Assembly (NCBI GenBank): GCA_013396635.1
Contig: WBMW01005087.1
Span: 496,001-560,000, forward strand
DNA length: 64,000 bases
Direction: 5' to 3'
DNA from: Penelope pileata
Lineage: Eukaryota; Chordata; Aves; Galliformes; Cracidae
The notes under the pieces were generated by a model. That model ran no database searches. It saw only the letters and a program-made list of their open reading frames with translations, and was not told the DNA's origin. The position numbers and the translations under genes were made by a program. Position 1 is the first letter of the stretch. The number at the start of each line of letters is the position of its first letter. Positions 50,971 to 61,891 of this stretch are shown here, one piece after another.

Positions 50971-51346
50971 AATCATCAATTCAGTTGAAACAACAAAAAA
51001 TTGGGGATTATTTTCCTGGAGATTGACTGAGCTAGCCTGACTGATGGCTCTGATAAAGTGCTACGTGCAACAAGCAGTGCATGCCAAGATGTTAGCTTCT
51101 GTAGGTTCCATCGGAGTCACCTGTTTTTTTAGCTTCCTGTCCTTTATCAGTACTTCTTCCTACATGAAGAGGATCTCTGCAAGGTTTTAAAACTTTGAGC
51201 TACCCACCCAAATTGGAAAGAAGGAGGACAACATAGAACAGAATGTGAAAATATCAGTGCTGCTGTCCTTGCAGTTATAGAAAAGAGCAGCAGCAGAAAA
51301 TATCTCCTTTGGAACCTTAATGAAAGACAGGACTTGTCCATATGTA

Positions 51347-51368
51347 TACACACACATATATATATATA
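51347..51368. repeat. (CA)n/(TA)n microsatellite
   Basis: A short run of CA units passes into TA units. It is a simple repeat that could be length-variable. Confidence 0.85.
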
Positions 51369-54300
51369 AATTCATATACATACACAGGCACAAACAATAT
51401 ACATGTCTAGTAAATACATCTCACTTTAAAGGACAGTAAATAAATGAAAAATGTTGTTGTCTTCCAAGAACATTAAAAGGAAAAAAAAAAACAGAAATCA
51501 GAAAATTATCAGCCAGATGGCTGACTAGAAATGTTGCCTGAATGGTAAAAATAATAATAATTGAGCCAGGAGCTGTAATTTTTCTTTTTATTCACATGAG
51601 TGCTACCAGAAATGTTAAAGTTTCAGTTTGAATTTACCCAATTGTTTGTACTTCAGACACATGTCAGACTATGCGTAGTTGTGCACTGTTTGCTATGAGA
51701 GCTTGTTTTGCAGAAATAGGATGGTGCTACTTGTGTTGCAGTTGCTTAAGCTGTCAGATATGCTGAGTTTTGTTCCTTAACTGGAGTATGTCAAAACGTT
51801 TGGAGGATGTGAAAGGTAACAGTCAGAAACATATAAGCAAAAAAGAATTTTTTGTCTACATATGTGAAGACTGAGCAAATTCTGCTTTTAAATTTGTTTT
51901 ATGTAATCACCCACATTGGCAAATTTGATTAAAGAGTCAAAGGAGGATAAAGGCATAAAGCCTGGGAATCTAAGTTCAGCATCATTGTAACCTGGATCAA
52001 ACTTTCAAAAGAGCATGCAGGTCCCTCCACCAACTTCAGTAAGTCTGAGGTCAGATCTTGCTGAAATGCAGACAGTGGAGATTAGCCAATTAAATACAAA
52101 TAATCTTCCTTTGGGCAATTCCACAAATCTGTTATTTACATAATGTGGTAAAGGCTGAGCTAGTCTGCTTATCGGTATCAGCAGATTGTCCCTTCCTCCT
52201 TATGGAAAGTTTAGCTGACGCGTGCACCAGTGTTAAATAAAAGCCAGCTAAACCAATTTATGTGTTCAGGAAGATAACTGAAACAGGAACAGTGGAAGCT
52301 GGAGAAACACTTCCCAAAAGTCATAATTAGTTGGGAAGGTAAACTGTACACTCACGACAAATCTGGTAGAACCCACCCAGACACATGCACTGGAATTTGT
52401 AAACTCAAGAGTTCTGGTAGCATTTGCCTTTCTGATGGATATGTGTTAAAACTGGAACACTGGATACAGAAATTAAAGAAAGCTAGTGTTAAAAAATAAA
52501 TTTATTGTGTATAGGGTAAATTAAATATATGCTATGCCAGCCCACTTTGGCCACTTACTATGCTTGCTACAGCTACTGCTATTTCAAAAACAAAATATGA
52601 AGATCAACAATGATTAAAAGGTGGGAAGCATCCATCTAAGTGCCTCTGAAAACAAAAACCATTCACAGCAATTTCCTGCAGTAGTTCAGCTGCAGCCTCA
52701 TCCCACAGAGTCCTGTGCAAACTCCTAATACCGTGATTTGCACTGAAACGAAATGTATCCAGTAGTGTCAGTAGTGTATATTGTGACAATATAATCAGCA
52801 TAGCTCTTCTTTGTTAGATAGCTCATACGAAACAATAGCATACACTGCTGCCCAGAAGAAAAGGCAGTAGAGCATGATCCTCAGATGTAAATCTTTTTTC
52901 TCTTCCATTAAAAGACTGTGTTATTTCTTGTGTTACCTCATGTGTAAGGTAGTAGACGGGATCCCTAAATTTTTATCACAGAGATTTTAGATCAAGTACT
53001 AAGCAGATGGAGAGAAAATGTTCTGCGTTAATGTAAGTACTGTCATTAGAGGGCATCAAGTCCTTTATCTAGACATCACCAGTTAAAGAAATCTTGAGTC
53101 AGCTCAAAAGCCACAGCAGAAGATAGTCTGATGACCTATTTTATATAGTACAGATGTCAACATCAAAAGCCTCTTCAGTTCCACGAACAGCTAAATTGGG
53201 TTCCCCTGCCAACACAGAGAGCGTTCACACCAACTGAGAAACTCTTGGGAGTATTCTTTCCAAACCAAAAATGAATCCCACTTGCATCACAGAGTGGAAG
53301 AAGTTTGCTTTACAGCACCAGACCTACAGCTGCTCTACAGAACATGCAAAATTCATCCCTGAAGCCCCAGGCTCACCTCCTGTTCCCAGGGTGTGAGACA
53401 AAAGGAACCAGAGGATTTTGAGATGCACACTGACAAACAGACTCAGCTCTCTTCAATGTGCTCTGCACAAGCAAAACCAATGTTTTTGGAATACATACAT
53501 TTCAGAGTGAGAAATTATTTCCCTAATATAACATACCCCTAAAGCACAGAAACACGTTATTCAGTGATAAATCAGAAAAGGAAAAAAACATCATCTGGCT
53601 ATAGGAGAAATGAAGTCAAGTTGAAGACCATATCTTCTTCAACTCAAGATACACATGAACATATGCTCACGTACACATCCATTTCAGTATGTTTGCAATA
53701 TAAATAGCGTGGCATACACTGGTTTATCTCACCACTCTGAACACTTTTCTATAGGAACATCAAAGCAGAATATTGATATATTATACTCCAAACACACACT
53801 CCATAGCTGCAAACCAAGTGCACATATAATAAAACAAAACTACTAATTCCAGGGCTGTTCCCTTAGCTGTTGTAACAGTGTTTAGGAAGCTTTCAGGAAG
53901 ACCAAATATTGAGAGCTTTCTATGTAAAGTGGCTGAGATACTGGGAAACATGCTGACTATATTAGTGAAACTCCTGTTTACGTGTTCAAGACACTAACCT
54001 GGCTTTGCAAGCATTTATCTACTCTTTGAAGCGGGTTCTTAGGAGCAAGTGCAAGCTTATCTTTTCATAAATGCCTTCATACTACGCAGCCTCAACACAG
54101 TCACATCTGGATGAGAAAAGACTTCACTTCCTTCCAAGGAACTACTACCAAAGGCTGTCAGTGCCTGATGTCATCCTGGGGAGAACAGCTTGCCCTCTAC
54201 CACAGCGGTTAGCACAGACATCTCCCAACACTCACTGTGCACTCATAACCATGTCCTTAAAAAAGCTTCAGCCAGAATGACACATCTCCTGGAACACCCT

Positions 54301-55806
54301 GGTTCACTGCTGTTTGTTATGAGGACAAGCTGGCCGCCTGAGTCACATGCAGACTCCACAAACTCGCTCTTCAGACCCCAGTTAACCTCCCTGTCCTCAC
54401 CTCCAGGCTCATCCTGACCGTGTGGCTCCAGCTCCAGCTTCTCATTGATCTGTGCCCAAAAGCACCGCATGGCAGGGTGGCAGTGGGGTGTGCAGCAGGA
54501 AGGCTGCAGGCCAGACAGCACGTTGGCCATGCTGACAACAGCATCAACATTACCATGCTGTGGTTTGCTTTGCATGGTATCTGGGTGTAAAAGGGTGAGG
54601 ATTTACTTCTTTCTAAATCAGGAGCAGGGCTGAGACACTGCAGATTTAGAAGCACCTGGAAGCATGAGCACCATACCATGCCTGGGAGCAGAAAACCAGA
54701 GCCTAAAAAGAGGATTCACACATCCTTCATGGCTGGGCTGCCTTGGGGATTGCACACTGCAACAATCTACAATGCAGATCTTTCAGTGATAAGTTTTTAA
54801 TGGGCTTATGAGAACATTTGACACCACATCAATGCCTTCAAATACAGCAGCGTGACCCTTCCTTCTTACTGAGTGACTTGCACGTTAGTGTATTGCACAA
54901 CCAATGCAACTCATTACCAAATTAAATATTATCCAGAGCAGTGCATTAAAAGCACAGTAGGGACTCCATTCAACGGTAAACAAACAACAGCGTGTTGTTT
55001 TTTTTCAAATGCAAACTCACACAAAGCCTCTCCATGGGGTAAAGTCAATGCAGGCAAATCAGCCCGACCACAGAGCTGGTTGTCAAAATGCAACTGCTTG
55101 TTCTTCCACGAGGACAGACAGCTGGGTGAAAGCAGCAGGAATTCACCTTTTCCACCCCAGGAGATGTTTTGCATTCCAGCCAGCCACAGAGTCAGAGATG
55201 CCTGACCTGTGCAGGACATGGTAACACAACCAACAGTTGTGGAGGAGAGTCTATGGGTGCTGCCTGACAGACCACAGGAGAAGCCGGCCATCTCCTTGCC
55301 TCTATCTCACTGACCTGGGTTCTGTGCGATATACCACTCACCACATTCTCCACCTCACACCCAGCTTGCTCTCCCTGCTTCTGGGTGTCGCTCCTCCTTT
55401 CCCCCCTCACAGTAGTCTTACCCAGGCAGGCATTTCACACAGCTGTTCCCACTCGGGCCATGTCCCCTTTGGGTGACTCCTACAGCTGGGGATCCCCACA
55501 GCGCTATTCTGTAGTTTCATCAACAGGCTTTGTCTGAGAAGAGTTTTGGTTGAGAAGAGGTTTGGCTAAAACCAAACAGGCATACAAAGTGAAATATAAA
55601 TGTAACCTGGCATGAAACCAGCAAAGGTACATCCAAAGGGACTGAAAACTATTGAAATCTCCTTTCAGTTTGCTGCAATCCTCAGACATTGATTTATCCT
55701 GCCAATCAATTTTATAGTGTCCACACGTGTTTGTAGGATGACAGCCTTTGATAAACATGACAAAACTGATCTAATTCCTGATGTAATGAGTGAGAACCAT
55801 GGTGTC

Positions 55807-56190
55807 ATCAGCTTGGGATCTGGATAGGCTGGATAGCTGGGCTGAGGTCGATGGGATGAGGTTCAATAAGGCCAAGTGCCGGGTCCTGCACTTTGGCCAC
55901 AGTAACCCCACGCAACACCATAGGCTTGTGGCAGAATGGCTAGAAGACTGTGAAGAAGAAAAGGACCTGGGGGTGTTGGTTGATGCTCGGCTGAACATGA
56001 GCCGGCAGCGTGCCCAGGTGGCCAGGAAGGCCAATGGCACCCTGGCCTGTATTAGAAATAGTGCAGCCAGCAGGAGCAGGGAGGTGATCATCCCCCTGTG
56101 CTCAGCTCTGGCGCGGCCGCACCTTGAGTGCTGTGTTCAGCTTTGGGCCCCTCACTACAAGAAAGACATTGAGGCCCTGGAACGTGTCCA
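55807..56190 (+). pseudogene. CR1 LINE ORF2 fragment, reverse transcriptase C-terminal region
   Basis: The plus strand carries an open frame with the C-terminal part of CR1 ORF2. Landmarks in order are 'DLDRLDSWA' and 'MRFNKAKCRVLHFG' (thumb region), 'EKDLGVLVDARLNMS', 'VARKANGTLACIR', 'SRSREVIIPL' and 'ARPHLECCVQLWAPHYKKD', then 'LERV' just before the unknown base at 56191. No stop or frameshift is seen over about 128 codons, so the copy is fairly young or well preserved. Sequence after 56191 no longer matches CR1, so the element stops abruptly without its 3' end. The family normally keeps the 3' end and loses the 5' end, so this points to a deletion or to a wrong join at the N. Confidence 0.9.
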
Positions 56191-56199
56191 NGGCACGTT

Positions 56200-56350
56200 G
56201 CATTGGGGTACAATTCACTAAACAATGCAATCACATTTGATCACAGTGAGCTAAAGTTGAAAAAGTAATTACATCTCCTGCTATCAATCATCAACTCATG
56301 AATTACCACAATTATTGGATTAACTGCTTTTATTACTTTGAGCCCTTAAA
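56200..56350. promoter_or_regulatory. Candidate conserved non-coding element
   Basis: The patch lies directly after the CR1 fragment and contains AACAATG (SOX-like, 56221-56227), 'aaaagtaattacatc', ATCAATCA (56283-56290, reverse complement of a PBX-type TGATTGAT), 'tgaattaccac' and 'attattggattaac'. The tight mixture of SOX, PBX and homeodomain words suggests an enhancer. No conservation test is possible here. Confidence 0.28.
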
Positions 56351-58053
56351 AATATTTTTTTACTTCCTACAGAAAGGGGGAGGGGATGAACAAATGGTTA
56401 GGAAGAAAAAGGAGTTACTGAACTGCGCTCCCATCACGGATTGCTGGTTATGAGCAGAGCTCTGGACAGGATTTGATTCACCCTCTGGAAATAGAAAGGC
56501 AGCCAGGAAAGGCACAGGCAGCCCCCCAGTCATTTGCTAGGTCTGAAGTGCCTGACATTGAGAGCTCCTTGTGAAGCAGTAGACGTTTCTTCAAATTGCC
56601 AGCAGAACTGAAAAATGCAGAACTAAGTGAGGCCATTTTGCTTGAAATGCTTTCAAAGCCTTCAGCATTATGATAATGCATTAACACTTACTGACTGCTG
56701 ACCGGAGCTAGGCACAGAAGTTTGTGGTGGGGGCTGGGTAGGTTGGTAGGGCATGCTCTCCCTGCCATGCCTGGGTGTGTGGCTGTGTCTCAGCACACAG
56801 CCGACCATGGTGCTTAACAGAGCTGTCCTGAGCTTCGCCTGCCTGCTGCATCACTTCACTGCAAAGAAACGCACAATCTTGTATTGAGAGAAGAGAAATC
56901 ATGAAATAATTCTATGTAGCAAAAAGGCTTTAAAGAATCATTGTGCAATCCAATAATTGGAGAGGTCATCGTAACATAAGTATAAAAGCAGCTGAATTAA
57001 CCATAAATCTGTCATTTTCTACTTTTCAGTGCTTAACCTGGCAACTTTGATGTTCTCTTAGAGCCTAGATGTAGTATAAAGCATTTCAGCTCCTAAATAA
57101 TAAAGGTGAAGGTACACAATTCAGTACAGTTACCTTTCTACAACAAGTAAAAGGTGCATTTTAAGCATAAATTTTGGAAAAGAAATACAGCAGTGCCAGC
57201 TGATTGCCAAACTCTTTAGAAAAGCCAAGTCAAGAAGAAATATAGAATTTATTTAGCGTGACATTTAGCACAAGGCTCAGCTAGGGATCCAGTCAAGGAA
57301 CTGGAAGGCCTAGCTACAGGACTATTGTAACAGCCCAGTTCCCCTAATATCCTGAATAGTTTTTTCAAGAGATTAATTGCTCTCAAATTTCAGTAAACTA
57401 TGTGCTGTAGACTTTCTGACATATCCCAGGATCGGGCCCACTAGGACAGATATTACTTAAAAAACAAACAAAAAAAAAATGCTTATTTTAATAAAAGCAC
57501 AAACAGAGATGCGGATAATCATCATGCTTATGTAAAAGAGAGGATAAAAGGATAAAGTTCCTGTCAATAGGAACCACGATAGCTTAACTAGCAAACTGTG
57601 TGCTCTGAGGGACCAGCATGAACAGAGAGAATCAGAAACTGCTTTTAATGGATGCTTTGCATGCCTAGTCATACCTCTGGAACCTGAGCATATATCTACA
57701 CATATTAAAGATGCAAACAGGATGAAGTAGGGATGCCAAAAACTGGGGGAGGCTGTTAAAAGTGGCTGTTGCAGGCTTTTCTGGCACATGGCATTACTTG
57801 TTCTTGCCAAATCAAAATTCTCTAAGGAGAAATGGCGAGACCTGGATGATACATATCAATTAGGATATTCTCATGGACTTATCTGTAGTGGAAAACCGTT
57901 GCAGAAAAAACATCAAACTCCAAGCAAGTTCATGATACCTACTTCCCCCAAAACTTTACTTTTCCTGAGAAGATGAGCAAAAGAAAATGAGATCACTGAA
58001 GGCTTCATATTCCAAGCAAATGCACTCACTCATGGAACAAAGATTTATAACAG

Positions 58054-58098
58054 CAAAAAAAAACAAAACAAAACAAAAAACAAACAAAACCAAAAAAC
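58054..58098. repeat. (AAAAC)n-like microsatellite
   Basis: A-rich simple sequence with C every four to six bases. No retroposon body was recognised on either side. Confidence 0.9.
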
Positions 58099-61000
58099 AC
58101 ATTCCAAGCCCACAAGACATGTACCAGATTTCCACAAGAGAGGGACTTTCAATAACCTCTGGTTGTGAGACAGGCAATAACAGACTGAGACCACTTCCAA
58201 TCACACAGCGCTGGGGTGTGCTGGCCTGGTGGAAAGCAGCCACATGCTCTGGCAGGTTCAGGGTCTGAGGCTGGACTCAGAGGAAGAATTCAAGGCAGCA
58301 GCTGGCTGTTGTTAGCCTCAAGTCTTGTTCAGATTGCAGTCAGTTTTAGTGAGAGCCTGAGGAGCTGCACAATGTGCAGGGCCAGGCCAGTGCAGCTGTG
58401 CAAGACACCACTCATCCCCACGCACAGCAGCCACCAGCAAGCTTTTGCCTGCTGCATGCAGCCGGCACCCTTTCACGCTGCAACCAGCAGGGATGCTCCC
58501 ATTGGAAGTCCATTCCCAGCTCTGCAGGGCAACATGGGGCTGCTGGGCACACTGTGCCTGAGGGCATAGTCCCTCAGAGGCTCTGGGTGCTGCAGGGGTG
58601 GGGGGGTCTGGCTCAGCCAAAATAGACCCACTGCTGTCAGCAGTCCTGCCGCTGCCCATTGCTGTCCTTGGGAATCCACATCTGTCTCTGCAGAAACAGT
58701 CTCCTGCTCGCTTCAGGGAAAGAGACCATGGTTTTTATCCATCTTAATTTACAGAGAAGATCCTGACTGACCATCAGATTCTCTTCATAGTGGGAAAAAA
58801 CATGAGAATAACAGGACAAAGGGCTTTGCAGAAAATATAATAATTTTTTTTGTATTTTTTTTTTATGTAATCTTTAAGCCACATTTTGAAGGGTAGCTAG
58901 CATAATGAGGCAATACAAAGAGTTTCACACTTCCAACAATGTAGAGACTTAAAAAGGGAAAAAAAATCCAAGGGTCTTTCCGTATATTATCAGGTGGAAT
59001 AAACATATTAGTGCTTCCAATTATAATTGCAAACAAAACATCCCTGGGGAAGTCCATTACTGTCACTGCTTTTCTATCTGCACAGAAGACAACCAATATG
59101 GGGACTGCAGGGAGGAGGACATGGCTTTCCCCCCTCAGACTGGGCAGCCCAGGACTCCACAGGCAGCTGCTGCTTCCCAGCACGCTTCCAAGCGAGGCTG
59201 CACTGGGCAGGCAGTGCTGGGCAAGGAATGTGGAAACAGCTTTGGCTTGAAAGAAGTGGAAAAGAATGGGAGCAAGGAACAAGTGACATAACAGCAGGAG
59301 AAAGAGCAGAAAACAAGCAAGTTACAGCAAATCCATGCTTGAACTGCAGCACCACAGAGTCCAGCACCAGCACGTGCATTTTCAGACAACACTTCACATG
59401 CACACCAGGGAGCGTGACTGCGCAGAGGTGATGGAGATTGGAGAGTCAGACGTGGGAGAGGGAGGTGGAGAGGTGCAGGGGCTCAGGGGCTCATTGCACG
59501 CTGCAGAGCCAGATCTGCTCTCAGACTGCATGGCCCGCCAGGCTCGGCTGTTTGGGTGCACTGATGTTTTAAATAGAACATGACTCGCCAGAGGCGGATT
59601 ATAGTTAAATATTCTCCTTGTCTTCCTCCCTTCCTGCATAAAATCTTTCCTCTTGCCTTCAAGGGGAAAAAAAAAAGAAAGAGGAAGAGAAAGAACAAGC
59701 CCCCTTGTTCTTTCTTTCTTGAAATAACCACACTGGAGTTTGAGATTTTACACGGAACGGGCTTACTAAGAAGCACAGCTCTAACATCCACGCATTCTCC
59801 ACCTTGGCAAAGCCTAAACAGCTTGATGCAGCTCAAGAGAGCAGAGAAAGGGGCACACTTCAGAGCCACTTGGTGAACATTTGCTTTGCTTTGTCATGAC
59901 TGCACAGGGATAAGATGCGCGCTGCACACCGGGCTTTTTTTTTTTAAAACGAAGTTCAGCAATCTGCCTTCTTGCTAACCAATTCCGTGCATACACAAAC
60001 AGCCTACTGAAATCTGAAGGGAAGGCAGTGTTGTATTTGCAACAGTACAATGACTTTGTGTGTGTGTTTTCTGGGCAATGATAAACTCAGATTAAACCAA
60101 GGTAACCATGGTTGCCAGTTGAAGTTGCCACTAACAGCCTTAGTCCAAATCCCTCTGACCTTTTCTCACCTTACTTGAGTAATGCAGGTCCTTATCTTTA
60201 CACTCCTTTGCAAACACAGCAAGTGCTATAAAAAGATAAAAATCATTATTGGTTCCTTGTTATTAACTACAGAATACAGGTATCTATCTAGGGCTGTATA
60301 CAGCTATTTGAGTCATTTTTGAGCCAGTTATTTGAGATGAATATATAGATGAAAGTCATAACGCCGTGCAGAGAGGCAAAGCAGGTTTATGGTTACACGG
60401 GATTTTACTCTCAGCTCCAATTGCCTGCCTAAATGGAAGCAGAAGACTGACAATTGGCACAGCACTCGGAGGCCATCACGGCAAAGAATAAACTATGCAA
60501 GCTCTCTTCCCCCAGCTCCAGTTTAACCCACTTCAAGCCACCTGGAGTTCATTCTATCACCTGTATTGCCATGGACAGGATAAATAAACCTAGGGGGTAA
60601 AATGGTACCATTTCCATTCACTTTGAGATGCAAAAGGCATTACATTTTCTAATATGGCAAGGGAATAGTCCTCAATTCAAACCTAAAGACAAATTTAGCA
60701 CGCTTTTTTGTTTTTAAAGCTACGAGATTATAGTTACGTTATCCTTGAGGGAATGCAAAAATTGTATTACAATTTCCATTTAGAATCTCAATTTCAGTCT
60801 TCATTTTCAGAGGGCTTTTAAAGTCAGGGTTACAGTTCTATTCCATTGGTAGAAATTCACAATTTCACTAAGTGTATTGTTGAAATATAGTAGATAAGCT
60901 ATAAACCAAACCCACGCAGGAAACCGACACAGGCCTCTACCCCTGCGCAGCCACCTCCTGTAGCCGGGGTAGTGCTGGCTTCCTGGAGGGCTCCTGAAAC

Positions 61001-61720
61001 TCTTGCCCATTAAGCCTGGGAAGACGACAAAGCCAAAACAGCACAGAGTTGGGGGGAAGGTAATCTGAAAGCTCAGGTCCCTCCTTTCTGGGACCTGCCC
61101 AGCTACGTGCCTTTTGTAAGCAGCTCTGACCAACCACCATTATTTCACTAAAGCTGCCACTATTGCGGGGTGTGCAGTTCTCTGTCCCCCCAGCTGGGCA
61201 ACAGCCTTTCCCAACACAACCCTGTTATTTTGTGGGGCATGGGCAATAGCTCTTCTTATTTTCCAATGGAGATGAAAATTAAAGGCTGCTGCTTATGTGC
61301 TGCACTTACGAGACCTTATATAACTGACAAAGACTGCCCTGGCTCAGGCTGAAAGGAAACCGGGAGAAATCATCTGGATAGCAGGAATTATCTATTATAA
61401 ATAAATCACATGCGTGCACACAAAGAGCAGTTCTCACCCAGACTAAACACTTTACTGCAAGTGAGGTGTCTGCTTTGTGCTCTGTGAACAGGAAAAAATC
61501 ACATCCTGCGTTCTAGATAGAAGTGCTCTGCAGTAAAAGACAGGATAATCACTTGCTCCAGCTATCACAGTGAAAGCCTTGAAAATTAGCCCAATAGCTA
61601 AATTCATCTGTATTTCTGGGAGGTCTAATGGCCATACACTTAGAAACCGAATGACATTTTGTAAAATACCTTTTACGCTGCCTGTGCTTAATTTTAAAAG
61701 GCTCATTCACTCTGAATTAC

Positions 61721-61891
61721 CTCACTACAGTTCTGGAAATCGTTGCACATCGGTTTCTGCAGCCACAGCTTCTCTCTCTCAGCGGAGGTGAGGGCCTCAT
61801 CCAGCAGCCATCCGCGTGCATTCCACAGTGCTCCAACAAGCGAGCAGTGGTGCTCCTGGGCGCTGAAGCTGGCCAGTTGGCTGGGTGTGAG
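61721..61891 (-). CDS. Candidate internal coding exon, product unknown
   Basis: On the minus strand the open frame 61915-61703 contains a 171-bp segment that looks like an internal exon. It is preceded by 'cttttcctatggacag', a plausible polypyrimidine tract and AG acceptor, and followed by 'gtaatt', an acceptable donor after 'gtgag'. Both ends fall on codon boundaries (phase 0-0), giving 57 residues that start 'LTPSQLASFS' and end 'CNDFQNCSE'. By my count about 72% of codons end in G or C, well above the AT-leaning surroundings. The peptide has three cysteines, two of them in a C-x5-C pair near its end, and an amphipathic middle, 'WLLDEALTSAEREKLWLQ', which could suit an extracellular or secreted protein. 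I cannot place it in a family. In-frame stops lie just outside both proposed splice sites, so it is not a single-exon gene. Chance is the main alternative. Confidence 0.4.

Larger units (their letters stand above)
47716..55806. other. Unique non-coding sequence
   Basis: No gene is supported. It contains the GTT microsatellite at 48701-48768, (CA)/(TA) simple sequence at 51347-51368 and an enhancer-like patch at 50720-50970. The frames at 47644-47973 start in the CR1 remnant and run on into unrelated sequence. A GC-richer patch at 54400-54575 has a weak exon-like look on the minus strand, described under findings. Confidence 0.5.
56192..61720. other. Unique non-coding sequence
   Basis: No gene is supported. 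It includes an enhancer-like patch at 56200-56350, an AAAAC-type simple repeat at 58054-58098, T-rich sequence at 58842-58864 and a purine-rich stretch at about 59664-59698. Several overlapping open frames of up to 139 codons at 58200-59900 run in different phases on both strands and have no domains. Confidence 0.45.

Noticed and set aside
52604..52801. Minus-strand frame with 'HRTLWDEAAAELLQEIA'
   Set aside because: The peptide looks natural in part, but the possible splice sites disagree with the frame and the surroundings are AT-rich without a coding bias. Too weak to call.
58200..59900. Dense overlapping open frames on both strands
   Set aside because: The frames overlap in many phases and lack domains; there is no consistent splice pattern.
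60104..60119. Near-palindrome 'ggtaaccatggttgcc', possible RFX X-box
   Set aside because: The half-sites point outwards, the reverse of the X-box arrangement, and no promoter is nearby.
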